DNA of 64,000 bases from Rhizobium anhuiense (GCF_003985145.1 NZ_ML133531.1:167139-231138), one strand, 5' to 3'; counted from the stretch's first letter, positions 33,095 through 41,515 are shown. A program made the numbers and translations. Notes: generated from the sequence alone by a model not told the origin.

Positions 33095-33847
33095 ATGGAG
33101 CAGATCAATTTCACCACTGTCACAATCGCCGTCATTTTCTTTGTTGCCGGTTTCGTCAAAGGCGTCACGGGCATGGGCTTGCCCACAGTGGCCATGGGTG
33201 CACTCGGCGCGCTCCTTAATCCATTGACGGCGGCCGCGCTGCTGCTCGCGCCATCCTTCGTCACGAATGTTTGGCAGCTTCTTGCCGGTCCACGATTTGG
33301 AGCGCTTCTGCTGCGACTGTGGCCCATGATGGCGATGATCGTCATTGGCACGCTGGCCAGCTCCACCCTGCTTGCAGGCGGTAATGCCGGCCGCACCACA
33401 ATGGCTCTCGGGCTCGCGCTGGTCTTCTACTCAGGCTACACGCTCCTTGCTCATCAGCACCGCGTGCCCTCCCATTGGCAGCCTTGGGCATCGCCTCTGG
33501 TTGGGCTGGCAACGGGCGTCATGACAGGTGCTACGGGCGTATTCGTCATTCCCGCCGTTCCGTATCTTCAGGCGCTCGGTTTCGAGCGGGACGAACTGGT
33601 TCAGGCATTGGGCCTATCCTTCAGCATTTCGACCATTGCGCTTGCTATCGCCCTTCTCTCCCATGGGACTCTGCCAATCAGCGCACTGACGACGTCGGTG
33701 CTTGCCGTCATCCCCGCCCTAGTTGGCATGGTGGCTGGGCAGGCGATCCGCATGGGGATCAGTCAAGATGTCTTTCGGCGTGGATTTCTCGTCTGTCTCC
33801 TGATTCTGGGACTGGAAATGGCGCTTCGGTCGCTTCTGTCGCAATGA
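33095..33847 (+). CDS. TauE/SafE-family membrane transporter
   Basis: A 250-residue membrane protein with about eight hydrophobic helices. The family signature is repeated: FVAGFVKGVTGMGLPTVAMG in the first half and LATGVMTGATGVFVIPAVPYL in the second. Members export sulphite, sulphoacetate or other organosulphur anions; the substrate here is unknown. ATG at 33095 is chosen; a GTG eleven codons upstream is possible and neither has a strong ribosome site. It is divergent from a LysR regulator. Confidence 0.85.
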   Translation: MEQINFTTVTIAVIFFVAGFVKGVTGMGLPTVAMGALGALLNPLTAAALLLAPSFVTNVWQLLAGPRFGALLLRLWPMMAMIVIGTLASSTLLAGGNAGRTTMALGLALVFYSGYTLLAHQHRVPSHWQPWASPLVGLATGVMTGATGVFVIPAVPYLQALGFERDELVQALGLSFSISTIALAIALLSHGTLPISALTTSVLAVIPALVGMVAGQAIRMGISQDVFRRGFLVCLLILGLEMALRSLLSQ

Positions 33848-33907
33848 GACCGCTTGTGGTGGCACGAGGTGGATGTCAGGAGCTGACCCAGCAAACGGCG
33901 AGATGCG

Positions 33908-33979
33908 ATGGCCGAGAACCCGGTCATGCTGCATCTGAAGGATCTCGGGGTTCACTTCGCGACTGGAGAAGGCAGGTGA
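33908..33979 (+). pseudogene. possible N-terminal scrap of an ABC-transporter ATPase
   Basis: A 23-codon frame reads MAENPVMLHLKDLGVHFATG then EGR and stop. This looks like the opening strand of an oligopeptide-type ABC ATPase (L-x-V-x-x-L-x-V-x-F-x-T-x-x-G), before the Walker A part, which is missing. No continuation is found downstream. It would be a leftover of a deletion in this accessory patch. A chance resemblance cannot be excluded on such a short stretch. Confidence 0.3.
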
Positions 33980-34037
33980 CGTCTCGGATTTCGAGGCGGC
34001 GCCTGTTATAGAAAGAAGGCTTTTCGGGGAGGTCCTC

Positions 34038-34319
34038 ATGCCGAACAATGATCTTGCGCGATTGATCGAGGCAGCTGATCGCCTCGCTGCCGGTGGGTTC
34101 ACCATGGGCGCGGATTGGCAGGCGGTACACGAAATCTGCCAGCGTCACGAAGGTGAACAGCCGTTCGACTGGGGTCACGCGCTCTGCCATCGCATCGAGG
34201 GCGACGACTGGAATGCCGATTACTGGTATCGTCGCGCCGGAAAGAGACGAGGCGCCGGCTCGATGGCCGACGAGTGGTCGGCGATGCGGACGGAACTCTC
34301 TGCAAAGGCTGGAGGCTAA
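34038..34319 (+). CDS. small conserved-looking cytoplasmic protein
   Basis: A 93-residue acidic protein (MPNNDLARLIEAADRLAAGG, ADWQAVHEICQRHEG, DDWNADYWYRRAGK). The Trp-rich centre with HEICQ, WGHALCHRIEGD and NADYWYRRAG resembles small proteins of unknown function in rhizobia. GGGGAGG lies just before ATG. It ends at a strong hairpin shared with the convergent YjhX-like gene. No function can be assigned. Confidence 0.7.
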   Translation: MPNNDLARLIEAADRLAAGGFTMGADWQAVHEICQRHEGEQPFDWGHALCHRIEGDDWNADYWYRRAGKRRGAGSMADEWSAMRTELSAKAGG

Positions 34320-34355
34320 CACCCTGACTACGCCGGTTGGAGCATAGTCAGGGTG
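34320..34355. terminator. hairpin between convergent genes
   Basis: CACCCTGACTA (34320-34330) is a perfect eleven-base complement of TAGTCAGGGTG (34345-34355) with a fourteen-base loop. It lies between convergent genes and probably terminates both. No T run follows, so termination strength is uncertain. Confidence 0.6.
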
Positions 34356-34365
34356 GGTTGCCCGA

Positions 34366-34623
34366 TTACCTGCTATTTAGTTGCGACCTGACCAGCCTCA
34401 ATCCTTTTTCGGTGATCCGGTAGGGTTGGCCGCTCGAGGACTTGATGGCCCTCAGCTGCTTCAGCCTGCGGAAGAGATCGAGATCGACGCCGGGATAGAG
34501 CCAGCCATCGCGGGTGAAGCAACTGACTGCCTCGATCTTCCTGTTGTCGTCGCGAGAAATTTCGATGCGGCCGCCTTGGGCCATGAGATGCAGGATGCGC
34601 TGCTCCGTGCGAGAAATGTCCAT
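34366..34623 (-). CDS. YjhX/UPF0386-family toxin-like protein
   Basis: An 85-residue protein matching E. coli YjhX along its length: MDISRTEQRILHLMAQGGRI, then CFTRDGWLYPG, LFRRLKQLRAIKS and GQPYRITEKGLRLVRSQLN. The fold is a winged helix. In E. coli YjhX is reported as a growth-inhibiting toxin paired with the acetyltransferase-like YjhQ. ATG at 34623 is chosen to match the family start; an in-frame start 12 codons upstream exists. Its nearest divergent neighbour is a GNAT gene, though with a 310-base gap. Confidence 0.8.
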   Translation of the reverse strand: MDISRTEQRILHLMAQGGRIEISRDDNRKIEAVSCFTRDGWLYPGVDLDLFRRLKQLRAIKSSSGQPYRITEKGLRLVRSQLNSR

Positions 34624-34934
34624 GTGTTGAGATCCGGTATCGCGCCCGGCAGGGCGCACAAAAACGATCTGGCGTTCATTCGAACGTCAGGGCTTCGTTT
34701 TTTTCGGGCCCATGCGCGCAAGAAAACTTGCGGGCAGGGCCTTTACCGGGTCTCAGGCAGGCTCAACATAAAACACCTCGATAAGCTTTATTATTCAGCC
34801 GGGAAAATTCGGTCAAGAGCGTGCTCTCAGGTTAAAACCGGTCGAAAACCGCAATTTCCAGCCATCATCTCCTTGGAGCCACTGGTAAATTTCGCGACTC
34901 AATGGTCTAGTTGAGGGGTAACGCGGAGGTGTCG
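34624..34934. other. intergenic region between YjhX-like and GNAT genes
   Basis: No gene is apparent in this 310-base stretch. It is less GC-rich than the surroundings around 34760-34880 and must carry the divergent promoters of both flanking genes. I see no repeat or palindrome of note. Confidence 0.5.
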
Positions 34935-35441
34935 TTGATCCACATTCGCAATGCCCGCGATGGTGAAGCGGAGCTATTGAGCGAGATCGGGCTCAGGGCC
35001 TGGCAAAATGCGATGGCGTCGATCGGCGAATCGGACGCGATGATCGATGCAGCGCGCAACGCCTTTCGGAACTTCGTGGAAAACGACTGGCTGACCATCA
35101 CCGTCGTCGAGCAGAACGGCCAGGTCGCAGGCTGGGCGGCGCGCGAGCGATTGGACGAAACCATCTCAGATTTCTGGATCGATCCTGCCTTCACCCGCCA
35201 GGGGCTTGGTTCGGCGCTTCTCGTCCGCATCGAAAAGGAAATCTCCGATCAGGGCTTCGAGAGGGCGGCGATGCAGACCCATTCCGGCAATAGCGAGGCG
35301 ATCGGCTTCTTCCGGAAACACGGCTACAGCATCCACTGGCTCTCGGTCGCCTATAATCCGAAGCTCGATCGCGATGTGCCCTCGGTCGGACTGACAAAAC
35401 AGCTCGTTTCCGATGGCGGCGGATACGGGCAGGAATTCTGA
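34935..35441 (+). CDS. GNAT-family N-acetyltransferase
   Basis: A 168-residue GNAT protein. The order of motifs is normal: IHIRNARDGEAELL at the start, ITVVEQNGQVAGWAARE, then ISDFWIDPAFTRQGLGSALL with the Q-x-x-G-x-G/A acetyl-CoA loop, and SEAIGFFRKHGY. I chose TTG at 34935 because GGAGG (34925-34929) is five bases upstream; the open frame reaches further 5' to another TTG. The substrate is unknown. It is divergent from the YjhX-like gene, whose E. coli partner is also a GNAT. Confidence 0.82.
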   Translation: MIHIRNARDGEAELLSEIGLRAWQNAMASIGESDAMIDAARNAFRNFVENDWLTITVVEQNGQVAGWAARERLDETISDFWIDPAFTRQGLGSALLVRIEKEISDQGFERAAMQTHSGNSEAIGFFRKHGYSIHWLSVAYNPKLDRDVPSVGLTKQLVSDGGGYGQEF

Positions 35442-35512
35442 CGTTTGAAAGGTGCTGCAGGAGGCGGAGGATTGCTTACGGCCGCCGGGCGTGGTTCTCG
35501 GCTCATAGCGGG

Positions 35513-35887
35513 CTATTCGGACGTCACGCAAAAATTGTTGCCTTCGGGATCATTCAATACGCTGTAGGCATCCGTGTCGCGGACGAATGTCGCCCCGAGG
35601 GATAGGAGCCGTTCCACTTCTTTTTGCCGGTCCGGAGCGGCGATATCGAGATGAACACGGTTGCGGGCGGTACGCTCTCCCTGGCGAAGGTGGAAGCAGA
35701 GGCGTGTTCCGGGACCATCGACCATCACCGTCGGATCCGTTTCCCGTGTCAGCCCCAATGCGGCAAGGCGGGCCAGCTCGGCATCGTCATAAGGCATCAC
35801 TTCGTAGCCATCGAGCGCCGCCGCCCAGAAACGAGCAACTCGCCAGGGATTGTCGCAGTCGATGACGATTTCTTTCAGCCTTGCCAT
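35513..35887 (-). CDS. VOC-superfamily (glyoxalase-like) protein
   Basis: A 124-residue single VOC-domain pair: LKEIVIDCDNPWRVARFWAA, a central LCFHLRQGERTARNRVHLDI, and a C-terminal TFVRDTDAYSVLNDPEGNNFCVT. The DPEGN-F-C end is characteristic of the glyoxalase-like domain family often found in actinobacteria and rhizobia. Metal ligands (His in VHLD, Glu in DPEG) are present, but the reaction cannot be told. It precedes a small membrane gene on the same strand by eight bases. Confidence 0.82.
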   Translation of the reverse strand: MARLKEIVIDCDNPWRVARFWAAALDGYEVMPYDDAELARLAALGLTRETDPTVMVDGPGTRLCFHLRQGERTARNRVHLDIAAPDRQKEVERLLSLGATFVRDTDAYSVLNDPEGNNFCVTSE

Positions 35888-35894
35888 GACGCTT

Positions 35895-36110
35895 CTAAAA
35901 CTTACCGGATCGACGCTCGGAGACGCGCTCAGCGATCGCCCCGCCGATGGCCGGCAGCAATGCGAAAAGCATGAGCTGTGGTGTTCCCTGCAACGTCAAC
36001 AGGCCGGAAATGGTGAGCGCGAGCAGCAACCCTGCCAGCGTCCCGACCAGATAGGGCAGATAACCCTTCAATAGCGCCTCCCTATCGCGATGGCCAAAAT
36101 CCAAGCGCAT
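35895..36110 (-). CDS. small membrane protein
   Basis: A 71-residue protein with a charged N-terminus (MRLDFGHRDREALLKGYLPY), two hydrophobic helices (LVGTLAGLLLALTISGLL, LMLFALLPAIGGAI) and a basic tail (ERVSERRSGKF). It lies eight bases upstream of the VOC gene on the same strand and may be co-transcribed. Family not recognised. Confidence 0.6.
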   Translation of the reverse strand: MRLDFGHRDREALLKGYLPYLVGTLAGLLLALTISGLLTLQGTPQLMLFALLPAIGGAIAERVSERRSGKF

Positions 36111-36330
36111 TTGGACTGAAGATAGAGATCACTATGGTATCGACAACTGGGGCGGTCAGAATTCGTGTCGATCGCTCGGCTTATGCCGATGTCGCCGTCC
36201 GTGGTGCAGACGGCCTCTCGCCCCAGACAGAAGCCGCCGACAGCAACTCTTGCACAAGGGAAAGCCTTGCACCGCTACGCCATTTCCGTTACCTCACCAG
36301 TGGAAAAGAACAGCCTGCAAAGAGTATCAG

Positions 36331-37833
36331 ATGACCCTTGTCGACGTCCGCACGCCTGATCCGAAACGCTTCATCCCCGGCGCCACCGGCGACTGGGAAG
36401 TCATCGTCGGCATGGAAGTCCATGCCCAGGTGCTGTCCAATTCGAAGCTCTTCTCCGGCGCCTCGACGGAATTCGGCAAGCCGCAAAATTCGAACGTCTC
36501 GCTGGTCGACGCCGCGATGCCCGGCATGCTGCCCGTCATCAACGAGGAATGCGTCAAGCAGGCGGTGCGCACCGGCCTCGGCCTGAAGGCCGAGATCAAC
36601 AAGCGCTCGGTCTTCGACCGCAAGAACTATTTCTATCCCGACCTGCCGCAAGGCTATCAGATCTCGCAGTTCAAGGATCCGATCGTCGGCGAGGGTAAGA
36701 TCGTCATTTCGCTTGGGCCGGACCGCCAGGGCCAGTTCGAGGATATCGAGATCGGCATCGAGCGCCTGCATCTGGAACAGGATGCCGGCAAGTCGATGCA
36801 TGACCAGCATGCGACCATGTCCTATGTCGACCTGAACCGTTCCGGCGTTGCGCTGATGGAGATCGTCTCCAAGCCCGACATGCGCTCGTCCGACGAGGCC
36901 AAGGCCTATATGACCAAGCTGCGCTCGATCGTGCGTTATCTCGGCACCTGCGACGGCAACATGGACGAAGGTTCGATGCGCGCCGACGTCAACGTCTCGG
37001 TCCGCCGTCCGGGCGAGGGTTTCGGCACGCGCTGCGAAATCAAGAACGTCAACTCCATCCGCTTCATCGGCCAGGCGATCGAATATGAAGCCCGACGCCA
37101 GATCGGCATTCTGGAGGAGGGCGGCACGATCGATCAGGAGACCCGCCTCTTCGACCCGAACAAAGGCGAGACGCGCTCCATGCGCTCCAAGGAGGATGCG
37201 CACGACTATCGTTACTTCCCCGATCCAGACCTGCTGCCGCTCGAATTCGACGATGCCTTCATCAAGGCGCTCGAAGCCGATCTTCCCGAGCTGCCCGACG
37301 ACAAGAAGGAGCGCTTCGTGCGCGAGCTCGGCCTGTCGATCTATGACGCTTCGGTGCTCGTCTCCGAGAAGGCGATTGCCGATTATTTCGAAGCGGTCGC
37401 CGCAGGCCGTGACGGCAAGACGGCGGCAAACTGGGTGATCAACGATCTGCTCGGCGCCTTGAACCGCACCGGCAAGGATATCGAGCAGACGCCGGTTTCG
37501 CCGGCCCAACTCGGCGCCATCATCGATCTCATCAAGGCGGGAACCATCTCCGGCAAGATCGCCAAGGATCTCTTCGAGATCGTGCTCATCGAAGGCGGCG
37601 ATCCCGCCGAGATCGTCGAGACGCGCGGCATGAAGCAGGTGACGGATACCGGCGCGATCGAGAAGGCCGTTGACGAGATCATCGCCGCCAATCCCGATCA
37701 GGTCGAAAAGGTCAAGGCGAAGCCGACCATGGCGGCATGGTTCGTCGGCCAGGTAATGAAGGCGACCGGTGGCAAAGCCAATCCGCAGGCTGTCCAGGCC
37801 CTCGTCAAGGCGAAGCTCGGCATCGAGGAATAA
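36331..37833 (+). CDS. gatB: Asp/Glu-tRNA amidotransferase subunit B
   Basis: A 500-residue GatB, the kinase/transamidase subunit that activates and amidates tRNA-bound Glu or Asp. The N-terminal cradle has WEVIVGMEVHAQVLSNSKLF, FDRKNYFYPDLPQGYQISQ and the signature DLNRSGVALMEIVS. The C-terminal helical and YqeY-like tail region (MAAWFVGQVMKATGGKANP) is complete. ATG at 36331 matches the family start. It is separated from gatCA by the accessory patch 32.0-36.1 kb. A GNAT gene follows four bases after its stop. Confidence 0.96.
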   Translation: MTLVDVRTPDPKRFIPGATGDWEVIVGMEVHAQVLSNSKLFSGASTEFGKPQNSNVSLVDAAMPGMLPVINEECVKQAVRTGLGLKAEINKRSVFDRKNYFYPDLPQGYQISQFKDPIVGEGKIVISLGPDRQGQFEDIEIGIERLHLEQDAGKSMHDQHATMSYVDLNRSGVALMEIVSKPDMRSSDEAKAYMTKLRSIVRYLGTCDGNMDEGSMRADVNVSVRRPGEGFGTRCEIKNVNSIRFIGQAIEYEARRQIGILEEGGTIDQETRLFDPNKGETRSMRSKEDAHDYRYFPDPDLLPLEFDDAFIKALEADLPELPDDKKERFVRELGLSIYDASVLVSEKAIADYFEAVAAGRDGKTAANWVINDLLGALNRTGKDIEQTPVSPAQLGAIIDLIKAGTISGKIAKDLFEIVLIEGGDPAEIVETRGMKQVTDTGAIEKAVDEIIAANPDQVEKVKAKPTMAAWFVGQVMKATGGKANPQAVQALVKAKLGIEE

Positions 37834-37836
37834 GCG

Positions 37837-38340
37837 GTGTACTTCGTCCGCACCGCCGGCGAACGCGACGTGGAAAAGGTGCGCGCCCTGCTGGCGGAGA
37901 GCTTTCATGCTACCTATGACGACCTCCATGGCGCAGCCAAGGTGGATGATCTCATCGCCCATCTCTTTGCGGCGGCGGCGCTGAAGGCGCGGCTGGCGCG
38001 AAAGGATGCCGAATTCCTCGTTGCCGATGACGGCCGCAATATTGGCGGCATGGGTTATGCGGCAATGTCGCAGCAATTGACGAAGACGGTCATGCTGCAT
38101 CTCCTCTACGTCAGGCCGGCGCTGCAGCGCCAAGGTATCGGCCGCGATATCTTCGCCGAGCTCGAAACCTGTTTTCCGGATGCGGAGATCATGCGTCTCG
38201 AAGTCGAACCGCAGAATGCAGCGGCGATCGCCTTCTATCTCACGCACGGCTTCACCGAGGTCGGCCGCAACGAGAACAGTGGGGCCGGGCAATCCGGCAT
38301 TCCCGCGCTGATCTTCGAAAAACCGCTCGAAGGGCATTGA
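37837..38340 (+). CDS. GNAT-family N-acetyltransferase
   Basis: A 167-residue GNAT. MYFVRTAGERDVEKVRALLAE opens it, TVMLHLLYVRPALQRQGIGRD carries the acetyl-CoA loop (Q-R-Q-G-I-G) and AAIAFYLTHGFTEVGRNEN closes the core. GTG start three bases after gatB with a ribosome site inside the end of gatB. It is co-transcribed with gatB and the next GNAT. Target unknown. Confidence 0.83.
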   Translation: MYFVRTAGERDVEKVRALLAESFHATYDDLHGAAKVDDLIAHLFAAAALKARLARKDAEFLVADDGRNIGGMGYAAMSQQLTKTVMLHLLYVRPALQRQGIGRDIFAELETCFPDAEIMRLEVEPQNAAAIAFYLTHGFTEVGRNENSGAGQSGIPALIFEKPLEGH

Positions 38341-38344
38341 GGCC

Positions 38345-38818
38345 GTGGCGGGGGAATTGCCCGACATACTCATTCGTCAGGCGCGCAAAGAGGATCTGCC
38401 GGCGCTCGTGGCAATCTTTGCCGCCGATGCGCTCGGCGGTCATGGCGATACCACGGAAGCTGAAGCCTTCCCGGATTATGCCAGGGCCTTTGCCGCAATC
38501 GAAGCTTCGCCAGACCAGATGCTTTACGTTGCAGAGCGCGGCGGTGAGGTGGTTGGCACGTTCCAGACGATGGTGACGACGTCGCTGACCAGCCGTGGCT
38601 CCTCGGCGATGATTATCGAGGCGGTGCAGACGCGGGCCGATCTGCGCGGGCAGGGGATCGGTGCCGCGATGATCGAATTCGCCATTGCCGAGGCAAAAGG
38701 CCGCGGCATGCGGCTGGTGCAGCTGACCTCGAATGCCCTGCGTAGGGATGCCCACCGTTTCTACGAAAGGCTGGGCTTCAGGGCCTCGCATCTGGGCTTC
38801 AAGATGGCTTTGAAATGA
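38345..38818 (+). CDS. GNAT-family N-acetyltransferase
   Basis: A 157-residue GNAT of a different subgroup from its neighbour. It has LIRQARKEDLPALVAIFAAD, the acetyl-CoA loop AVQTRADLRGQGIGAAMIE and a C-terminal DAHRFYERLGFRASHLGFKM, as in many small-molecule or protein N-acetyltransferases. GTG start is four bases after the preceding gene, so gatB and both GNATs form one transcription unit. The substrate is unknown. Confidence 0.85.
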   Translation: MAGELPDILIRQARKEDLPALVAIFAADALGGHGDTTEAEAFPDYARAFAAIEASPDQMLYVAERGGEVVGTFQTMVTTSLTSRGSSAMIIEAVQTRADLRGQGIGAAMIEFAIAEAKGRGMRLVQLTSNALRRDAHRFYERLGFRASHLGFKMALK

Positions 38819-38921
38819 CCCGTGGCTGTCGTGGAATCGCTGGACAATTCGGCTTCGCGACGGCATAAGCGAGGGAATGAATTCTGGTTTGGCCCGCACC
38901 CGGCGGGCACAAGGAAAAGAC

Positions 38922-39320
38922 ATGTGGAATCTTCTGGTTCAAACCTTCACCTGGTGGAACAGTCAGACGATGGGCACGCGTTTTGCGACCTGGCGTTTTG
39001 GCAAGCGTGTCGGCGAGGATGAATTCGGTAACGTCTATTACGAAGGCGGCATGTCTTCCTACGGTCTGCCGAAGCGCTGGGTGATCTACAAGGGTTATGC
39101 CGAAGCCTCCGCCATTCCGCCGGGCTGGCATGGCTGGATGCATCATCGCACCGACGTTCCCCCGTCCAAGGAAAACTACGTCGCCAAGGAATGGCAGAAG
39201 GGGCATCGCCCCAACCTAACCGGTTCGCCGCAGGCTTACCGTCCGCCGGGCTCCATCGCCGTTCCGGGTGAGCGGCCGCGCGTCACCGGCGATTACGACG
39301 CCTGGACGCCCGGCAACTGA
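38922..39320 (+). CDS. NADH:ubiquinone oxidoreductase accessory subunit NDUFA12-like
   Basis: A 132-residue homologue of mitochondrial NDUFA12 (B17.2). Family features: TWWNSQTMGTRFATWRFGK, VGEDEFGNVYYEGG, KRWVIYKGYAEASAIPPGWH and GWMHHRTDVPPS. It is a peripheral subunit of complex I at the membrane, typical of alphaproteobacteria and encoded away from the nuo operon. ATG at 38922 follows AAGGAAAAG. The DUF2155 gene comes next, as in many alphaproteobacteria. Confidence 0.95.
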   Translation: MWNLLVQTFTWWNSQTMGTRFATWRFGKRVGEDEFGNVYYEGGMSSYGLPKRWVIYKGYAEASAIPPGWHGWMHHRTDVPPSKENYVAKEWQKGHRPNLTGSPQAYRPPGSIAVPGERPRVTGDYDAWTPGN

Positions 39321-39432
39321 GACGGCTCGAACGGGCAATTCCAGGCCCGGCTTTTGGCCACAATTGACCTTTACCCGCAGGTTGGCCGCGCTTGACCGCG
39401 GCCGTGAACTGAAAATGTCTGGAGACGGGTAC

Positions 39433-39873
39433 ATGAAGCTCTTCACGCGGAACATGGTGCTGCGTGCCGCGGGATCGCTGCTGGCGCTCTCGGCCCTGCT
39501 TCCGCCAGTTGCGGCAAATGCCGCACGCATCGAAAATCCGGTTGCCGTCTTCTCCGGCCTCGACAAGATTACCGGCCGCATCACGACCTTCGACGTCTAT
39601 GTCAACGAGACGGTGCAGTTCGGCGCGCTGCAAGTGACACCGAAGGCCTGTTATTCGCGCGACCAGGCCGAAGCGCAGAAGATCGACGGTTTTGTTGAGG
39701 TCGATGAAATCACCCTCGACCGCAAGATCCGCCGCATTTTCACCGGCTGGATGTTCGCCGCCAGCCCCGGCCTCAATGCCGTCGAGCACCCGATCTACGA
39801 CGTCTGGCTGAAGGACTGCAAGACGAGCTCGGACGTCCCGGCGCCTGACGGCGCCAAGGCGACAGCCCGCTAA
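39433..39873 (+). CDS. DUF2155 periplasmic protein
   Basis: A 146-residue secreted protein: signal peptide MKLFTRNMVLRAAGSLLA to ANA (cleavage about residue 30), then the DUF2155 core with AVFSGLDKITGRITTFDVYV, FGALQVTPKACYSR and IFTGWMFAASPGLNAVEHP, ending in VWLKDC. Two Cys (ACYSR and KDCKT) are conserved in the family and may form a disulphide. GGAGAC precedes ATG by six bases. Function unknown; linkage to NDUFA12 is the main clue. Confidence 0.88.
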   Translation: MKLFTRNMVLRAAGSLLALSALLPPVAANAARIENPVAVFSGLDKITGRITTFDVYVNETVQFGALQVTPKACYSRDQAEAQKIDGFVEVDEITLDRKIRRIFTGWMFAASPGLNAVEHPIYDVWLKDCKTSSDVPAPDGAKATAR

Positions 39874-39891
39874 CGCGACCTGACGGCCGCG

Positions 39892-40818
39892 TTATGCTGT
39901 GGGTGTCTTGTTCCTCTTGAAAAGACCCTTGGCAAAGCGAAGCGCACCGGCGAGCACGATGAAGACGAGAACGCCGGCCTTCTTGAAGAAGGCGAGGGCG
40001 AGTGCCAGCAATCCTACCTTCGCGGCAATCTTGGCGCCCGCGCCCGCAGCGATCATTCCCGCCATCCCATAGGCCGCGATCTTGTCGCCCTCGACATAGT
40101 CGCCATAAGCCATTCCCTTGTCGAACTGTACGAGCTTGGTGACGGTCGGAATGACGCCTTCGATCTCTTTCAACTGATCGAGGCCGGCGACGAAGTTGAA
40201 TTGAAATACGCCCTGGCGGCCGAACACACGCACGGAATAATTCAGCGTGTGCTGCGGCTGCGTGTCGTCGCCAAAGATCAGATCCCGAGCCCAGTGCATC
40301 GCATGCGCAGATTGGTCGTAGTGCGGCGTGGAGGCCCAGCCGACAAGCGTGATCTTCGGAAACCCCTGCTTTTCGCGTTCGGCGTTGTTTTCGCGGATCG
40401 CGTCTTTGATGTTCTGCAGCAATTCGTCGTAGTTGGTCGTGGCGGCATCGGCGTCGGAAACATAGCCGTCAGCATTGTATTCGACGGTGGAACCCCAGGC
40501 CTCGATATCGGTCGGCGCATATTTTGCCGGGAAGATCATCCCCATCGTTCCCGCCGCCGCCGGCGGGTTTCCCCAGATATCGACCAGCACCGTCTTCGCG
40601 TCGGCAGGGCTGAGATAGTAGAAGTCGGCGGGTACGTTCAGCGTTGCCTTGGCTTCAGGCAGCTTGATCACGCCCTGCTGAAAATCGAGCTTCTCCAGCA
40701 ATGGCTTTTCTGCGTCGGAAAAATCGCTCCTGTTCGCAAACATCTCTTGGTAAGGGCGTGCGCCGGCCTGACTCGTCAACAAGGCGAAAAGGATCGCGGC
40801 TGCAAAATATCGTTTCAA
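39892..40818 (-). CDS. DUF2167 membrane-anchored protein
   Basis: A 308-residue envelope protein. TTG at 40818 (MKRYFAAAILFALLTS) is chosen because GGGGGA precedes it and it gives a proper signal peptide; the frame extends upstream without support. The DUF2167 signature is seen in FYYLSPADAKTVLVDIWGNPP, MGMIFPAKYAP and LVGWASTPHYDQSAHAMHWA. The C-terminal 70 residues contain one or two hydrophobic helices and end in RNKTPTA. Family function is unknown. Convergent with the DUF2155 gene. Confidence 0.85.
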   Translation of the reverse strand: MKRYFAAAILFALLTSQAGARPYQEMFANRSDFSDAEKPLLEKLDFQQGVIKLPEAKATLNVPADFYYLSPADAKTVLVDIWGNPPAAAGTMGMIFPAKYAPTDIEAWGSTVEYNADGYVSDADAATTNYDELLQNIKDAIRENNAEREKQGFPKITLVGWASTPHYDQSAHAMHWARDLIFGDDTQPQHTLNYSVRVFGRQGVFQFNFVAGLDQLKEIEGVIPTVTKLVQFDKGMAYGDYVEGDKIAAYGMAGMIAAGAGAKIAAKVGLLALALAFFKKAGVLVFIVLAGALRFAKGLFKRNKTPTA

Positions 40819-40893
40819 AATTCTATCCCCCGTTGCATTCCGGAGCCTAGCCAAACCAGGTGGAAAATCAACGTTTGGATGAATCAATCGGGC

Positions 40894-41508
40894 TTAAAAC
40901 TTGAGGTGCGGCGACTCCATCGCCGTCGCAAGCATCACGGCATAATCGGCCTTCGGAACGTCGATCGCTCCGAACGTCTTCAGGTGCTCGGTGGTGAATT
41001 GCGTGTCGAGCAGGGTGAAGCCCCTTTCCCGTAGCCGGTCGACCAGATGCACGAGGCAGATCTTCGAGGCATCCGTGCGGCGCGAAAACATGCTTTCGCC
41101 GAAGAAGGCCGAGCCGAGGGAGACACCGTAGAGACCGCCGACCAGTTCGTCGCCATCCCAGGCTTCGACGGTATGGGCATGGCCCATGTCGAAGAGCGTC
41201 GCGTAAAGTGATCGAATCGTCTTGTTGATCCAGGTACTCGGGCGCCCGGATGTCTCCTCCGCGCAAGCCGCGATCACCTGATCGAAAGCGTGATCGAAAC
41301 GGATCTCGAAGGGTTTCCTGCGCACCGTCTTGGCAAGACTCTTCGACACATGGAAATGGTCGAGCGGCAGCACGCCGCGCAGCTCCGGTTCGACCCAGAA
41401 GATCTCCGGGTCGTCGGCGGATTCGGCCATCGGGAAGAGGCCGATGGAATAGGCGCGCAGGAGAATGTCAGGGGTGATGCCTGGTGACTTCCTGCGCGAT
41501 CCTGCCAT
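40894..41508 (-). CDS. aat: leucyl/phenylalanyl-tRNA-protein transferase
   Basis: A 204-residue Aat, which adds Leu or Phe to proteins with N-terminal Lys/Arg so that ClpAP degrades them. It contains ILLRAYSIGLFPMAE, FWVEPELRGVLPLD, ETWINKTI-like PSTWINKTIRSLY, VEAWDGDELVGGLYGVSLG and SKICLVHLVDRL. ATG at 41508 gives the usual rhizobial start MAGSRRKSPGIT; the longer frame is antisense-like. It follows accC by seven bases on the same strand. Confidence 0.94.
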   Translation of the reverse strand: MAGSRRKSPGITPDILLRAYSIGLFPMAESADDPEIFWVEPELRGVLPLDHFHVSKSLAKTVRRKPFEIRFDHAFDQVIAACAEETSGRPSTWINKTIRSLYATLFDMGHAHTVEAWDGDELVGGLYGVSLGSAFFGESMFSRRTDASKICLVHLVDRLRERGFTLLDTQFTTEHLKTFGAIDVPKADYAVMLATAMESPHLKF

Positions 41509-41515
41509 TCCTGCC

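Noticed and set aside
33475..34011. 178-codon plus-strand frame across the end of the TauE/SafE gene
   Set aside because: Other-phase shadow with no ribosome site and mixed low-complexity composition.
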